NCBI GenBank assembly: GCA_023055505.1
Contig: JALIRH010000050.1
Span: 2,418,001-2,482,000 of the forward strand
Source of the DNA: Callipepla californica brunnescens
Taxonomy: Eukaryota; Chordata; Aves; Galliformes; Odontophoridae
Length of the DNA: 64,000 nucleotides
Direction: 5' to 3'
The notes below the pieces were generated by a model, which saw only the letters and a list, made by a program, of their open reading frames with translations, had not been told where the DNA came from and did not search any database. The translations under genes were made by a program, and so were the position numbers. Shown here in pieces: positions 61,895 through 64,000 of this stretch (its first letter is position 1; each line of letters begins with the position of its first letter).

Positions 61895-62804
61895 AAATGT
61901 TCGCAGGCAATTTGTGGAGAGCAGTAAACTGTAAATACTTGGATGTAAATATTCAATACTGTTACTTTTCCCCATTATCTGGGAATCGGAGGCTACCATA
62001 GTTCTGTGGAGTTTTCCTAAGGGTTATTGCCTTAGAAATAAGTTACTGCACAGCTTTGGTAACCATATATCCCTAGGTCATCTTTGTACATAATATTGAT
62101 ATCCGTAGTAATAGTGATTATTTATAAGAGCTTGTACTTATATATGCCATGTATAAAACGTTCTGGAGGAAAGACCTCTAACAAAAAATGTGGTAGGCAA
62201 AAAAAAATAAAAAAGAGAAAATTTCAATTCAGGACATCAATTAACACTGATTTGCTCTGGAATGTGTTTGAAAGTACATGCAATATTCACATGCCAAATG
62301 AATTCATTAAAGACCAGTGTGATTACAGTGAATGTCAAATGAATTAATAACAATGGGACCTTTAAGTGTTACCATTAATTTCACAGTGTGTTGCTGTTTT
62401 ATACTTATGGGCTCTGGAGCTAAATGACGCTCTGCAGTTGCCCTAGTAGATTAATTGTGCATTAATAATCTATGGGTGGGCTAGCAATCTGGTGGGCACT
62501 TACATTTCATTGACACTTGGATACTAAAGATCATCTTCATTTCCAGTTTTCAGTTAAGAAAGTCACTTTAGTTTAAAATGGTCTTGCAATATTTCTTCTC
62601 CGTTCAGTTAGAGTTTTAAATGGTATTAAGTTTTTGTACTTTAGGTCCACATTTAAAGCAGAGCTTGACTAAAGAATTGAACCCATCTTTGATTGTTGTA
62701 TGTTTTTGAGTTGATTTTTTTTAATCTCTTTTTCTGTGTTCTGAGGGGGGAAATTCTAAAAGCAAGGCAGTCTAACCTCTGATTATTTCGTAGGTGTTTT
62801 TTCT

Positions 62805-62825
62805 GTTGGTTTGGTTTGGTTTGGC
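62805..62825. repeat. (TTGGT)4 pentanucleotide repeat
   Basis: Four tandem ttggt units, the last decayed to ttggc. Confidence 0.88.
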
Positions 62826-63030
62826 TTGTTTAAGCTGGGAGAATGTTATTGATCTCAAACACAGGAATCAGATTTGTGCATTTCAAACTCATACTATTGG
62901 ACATGAAAATTATACAAACATCTAAAAACTTGTGAATACTCTTGTGCAAAGGCAGTTCATTTTCAAAACAAGAATGGCATATTCCCACTTCCAGGGAAAG
63001 CAAGTTAGAAAAATTTCATGTGATGATACT

Positions 63031-63053
63031 TTACTGATAAATTTTATCAGTAA
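63031..63053. repeat. perfect 23-bp inverted repeat
   Basis: Arms TTACTGATAAA and TTTATCAGTAA (11 nt each, perfectly complementary) flank a single T at 63042. A further tatcagtta copy of the right arm follows at about 63058. It is not part of the CR1 copy that begins about 165 bases later. It contains GATAA cores on both strands. Confidence 0.9.
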
Positions 63054-63217
63054 CATTATCAGTTAGCAATCCACCACATAGATTTTTATTTATTTGTTTA
63101 TTTCACATTTCCCAAATTAGGTGTATGTTTTGTTTTCCAAACGACAAGATATTTTGGTGGATTTTTTCAACTGCCCACATTTTGCAAGGTCCGAATGAGA
63201 ATTAGAAAGATTAATCC

Positions 63218-63429
63218 TGAGGAGAAACTTGTTTACAGTGAGGGTGATATAGCATTGGATTCAGCTGCCCAGAGAGGTTGTGGAATCTCCCTCTCTGGAC
63301 ATATTCAAGATATTTCTGGACACCTACCTCTGTGCCCTATTGTAGGGGGCCTGCTTCAGCCAGGGGCTTGGACTTGATGATCTCCAGAAGTCCTTTCCAT
63401 TCCCTATGTCTGTGATTCTGTGATTCTGT
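63218..63429 (+). mobile_element. CR1-family LINE 3' end
   Basis: A 5'-truncated CR1 in plus orientation. It begins near gaggagaaacttgtttacag and continues through the characteristic ctgcccagagaggttgtgga, tctggacatattcaagat, ttggacttgatgatctccag and gtcctttcca segments that encode and follow the end of ORF2. It ends in tandem copies of the octamer TGTGATTC (tgtgattctgtgattctgt), the diagnostic CR1 terminus, at 63429. The residual 60-codon frame at 63195-63377 is partly this ORF2 tail (for example AAQRGCGISLSG) and is not a gene. The well-kept terminal octamers and key words suggest a less eroded copy than the ones at 12.9 and 42.5 kb. Confidence 0.94.
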
Positions 63430-64000
63430 AGTTGACAGTTGCCTCCTTTTCAAATCTTGTAGACTTGTAAAAGCTGGTACATGGTAGAAGCAGCTCTACC
63501 ATCAGCGGGGCTGCGCACATCCTGGTGTAGCCAGAGGGAGAAATACTATTTTCTCTAGAAGTCCTGCCCAGTTTAAAGGGAATGCGTACTCTCTGTGCCT
63601 TAGTGGCACTCCTTTACCTGTGTTGTTATCGAAAAAAAAGTATCAGACAAGATTTTTGGACTGCAGTAAACTAACTGGTTTTATTAGGCTGAGCAATAAA
63701 ATAGTCAACACAGAGAATTTTAAAGTACTGTACTTAAACCATTCTTACTACAAATGCAACATCTGCAAAGCATGAAAAAAAACTTCCTATCCTATAGAGG
63801 CTTAACAAAAAATACTGATATTCCGACATTTTAAGCAATCTAGACATTTAAAATTGATACTGTGAGCTTCAGGTGCGCTTTTGTTTCTGTGATGTATCAC
63901 TGTAGAACTTATTTGAAAACCCATTTTTAATGTCTCTGACCTTACTCCGAAGCTATTCATTTGTGAGATAGCTGAGCATCAACAGTTCTCTCACAGAAGT
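63430..64000. other. unique sequence, nothing recognised
   Basis: Flank downstream of the CR1 terminus. There is a short A-run at about 63631-63638 and otherwise ordinary AT-rich DNA with no open frame of note. Confidence 0.6.

Larger units (their letters stand above)
55536..63217. other. unique AT-rich non-coding DNA, no gene seen
   Basis: Contains T-runs at 55880-55890, 55899-55911, 60727-60743 and 61002-61017, the TA/TACA microsatellite, the zero-length splice-like site at 61.886 kb, and TAAT-rich complex blocks at 56860-56945 and 62390-62530. The 127-codon plus frame at 57422-57805 is low-complexity in its second half (poly-F) and is not credited as a gene. Confidence 0.68.

Noticed and set aside
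1..64000. Search for tRNA, rRNA, CRISPR arrays, endogenous retrovirus and a multi-gene novel system
   Set aside because: No cloverleaf-type GC-rich block, spaced repeat array, LTR pair or viral gene motif was seen; a covariance-model and RepeatMasker run would be needed to exclude small or decayed ones.

Overview
This 64 kb window looks like a piece of a bird genome: AT-rich, mostly unique, non-coding nuclear DNA with no bacterial-style gene organisation. The main evidence is a set of CR1-type LINE remnants. Two of them keep the diagnostic 3' end, with short tandem octamers of the ATTCTATG/ATTCTGTG kind. One keeps about 1 kb of recognisable reverse-transcriptase coding sequence. CR1 dominates avian genomes and also occurs in crocodilians and turtles, so the class call (bird) is inference, and I cannot name the species. 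Poly(A)-tailed SINEs of mammalian type are not visible.

Layout. 1-12.9 kb is unique AT-rich sequence with long T-runs. 12.92-13.04 kb is a short CR1 3' remnant (minus). 13.0-20.8 kb is unique sequence. 20.77-21.90 kb is the largest mobile element, a 5'-truncated, broken CR1 on the minus strand. 21.9-31 kb is unique sequence with a long poly(C)/(CA) tract at 24.66 kb and a degenerate LINE reverse-transcriptase scrap at 30.96 kb (plus). 31-42.5 kb is unique sequence with a 32-nt poly(A) tract at 32.96 kb and a pyrimidine-rich block at 35.74 kb. 42.53-42.61 kb is another short CR1 3' remnant. 42.6-63.2 kb is unique sequence with microsatellites (C17, AAT, TA, TTTTG, TTGGT) and two exon-like intervals at 53.80 and 55.31 kb. 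63.22-63.43 kb is a CR1 3' end on the plus strand. The last 570 bases are unique.

No protein-coding gene can be supported with confidence. Nearly all open frames are short, rich in F/L/C/S/I/K as expected from translated AT-rich DNA, and lack known domains; the clear exceptions are CR1-derived. The window is therefore best read as a gene desert or the inside of a very long intron. A hand count of long homopolymers (15 T-runs versus 6 A-runs of 13 or more on the plus strand) and several splice-site-like signals on the plus strand fit weakly with an intron of a plus-strand gene. This is a hypothesis, not a demonstrated gene.

The items most worth a second look are: a possible two-exon plus-strand transcript at 53.8-55.5 kb whose exons stay in frame and end near an AATAAA signal; a zero-length AG|GT site at 61.886 kb resembling a recursive splice site; a perfect 23-bp inverted repeat at 63.03 kb; and several blocks that read like conserved non-coding elements. 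No RNA genes, CRISPR arrays, viral genes or a novel multi-gene system were found.
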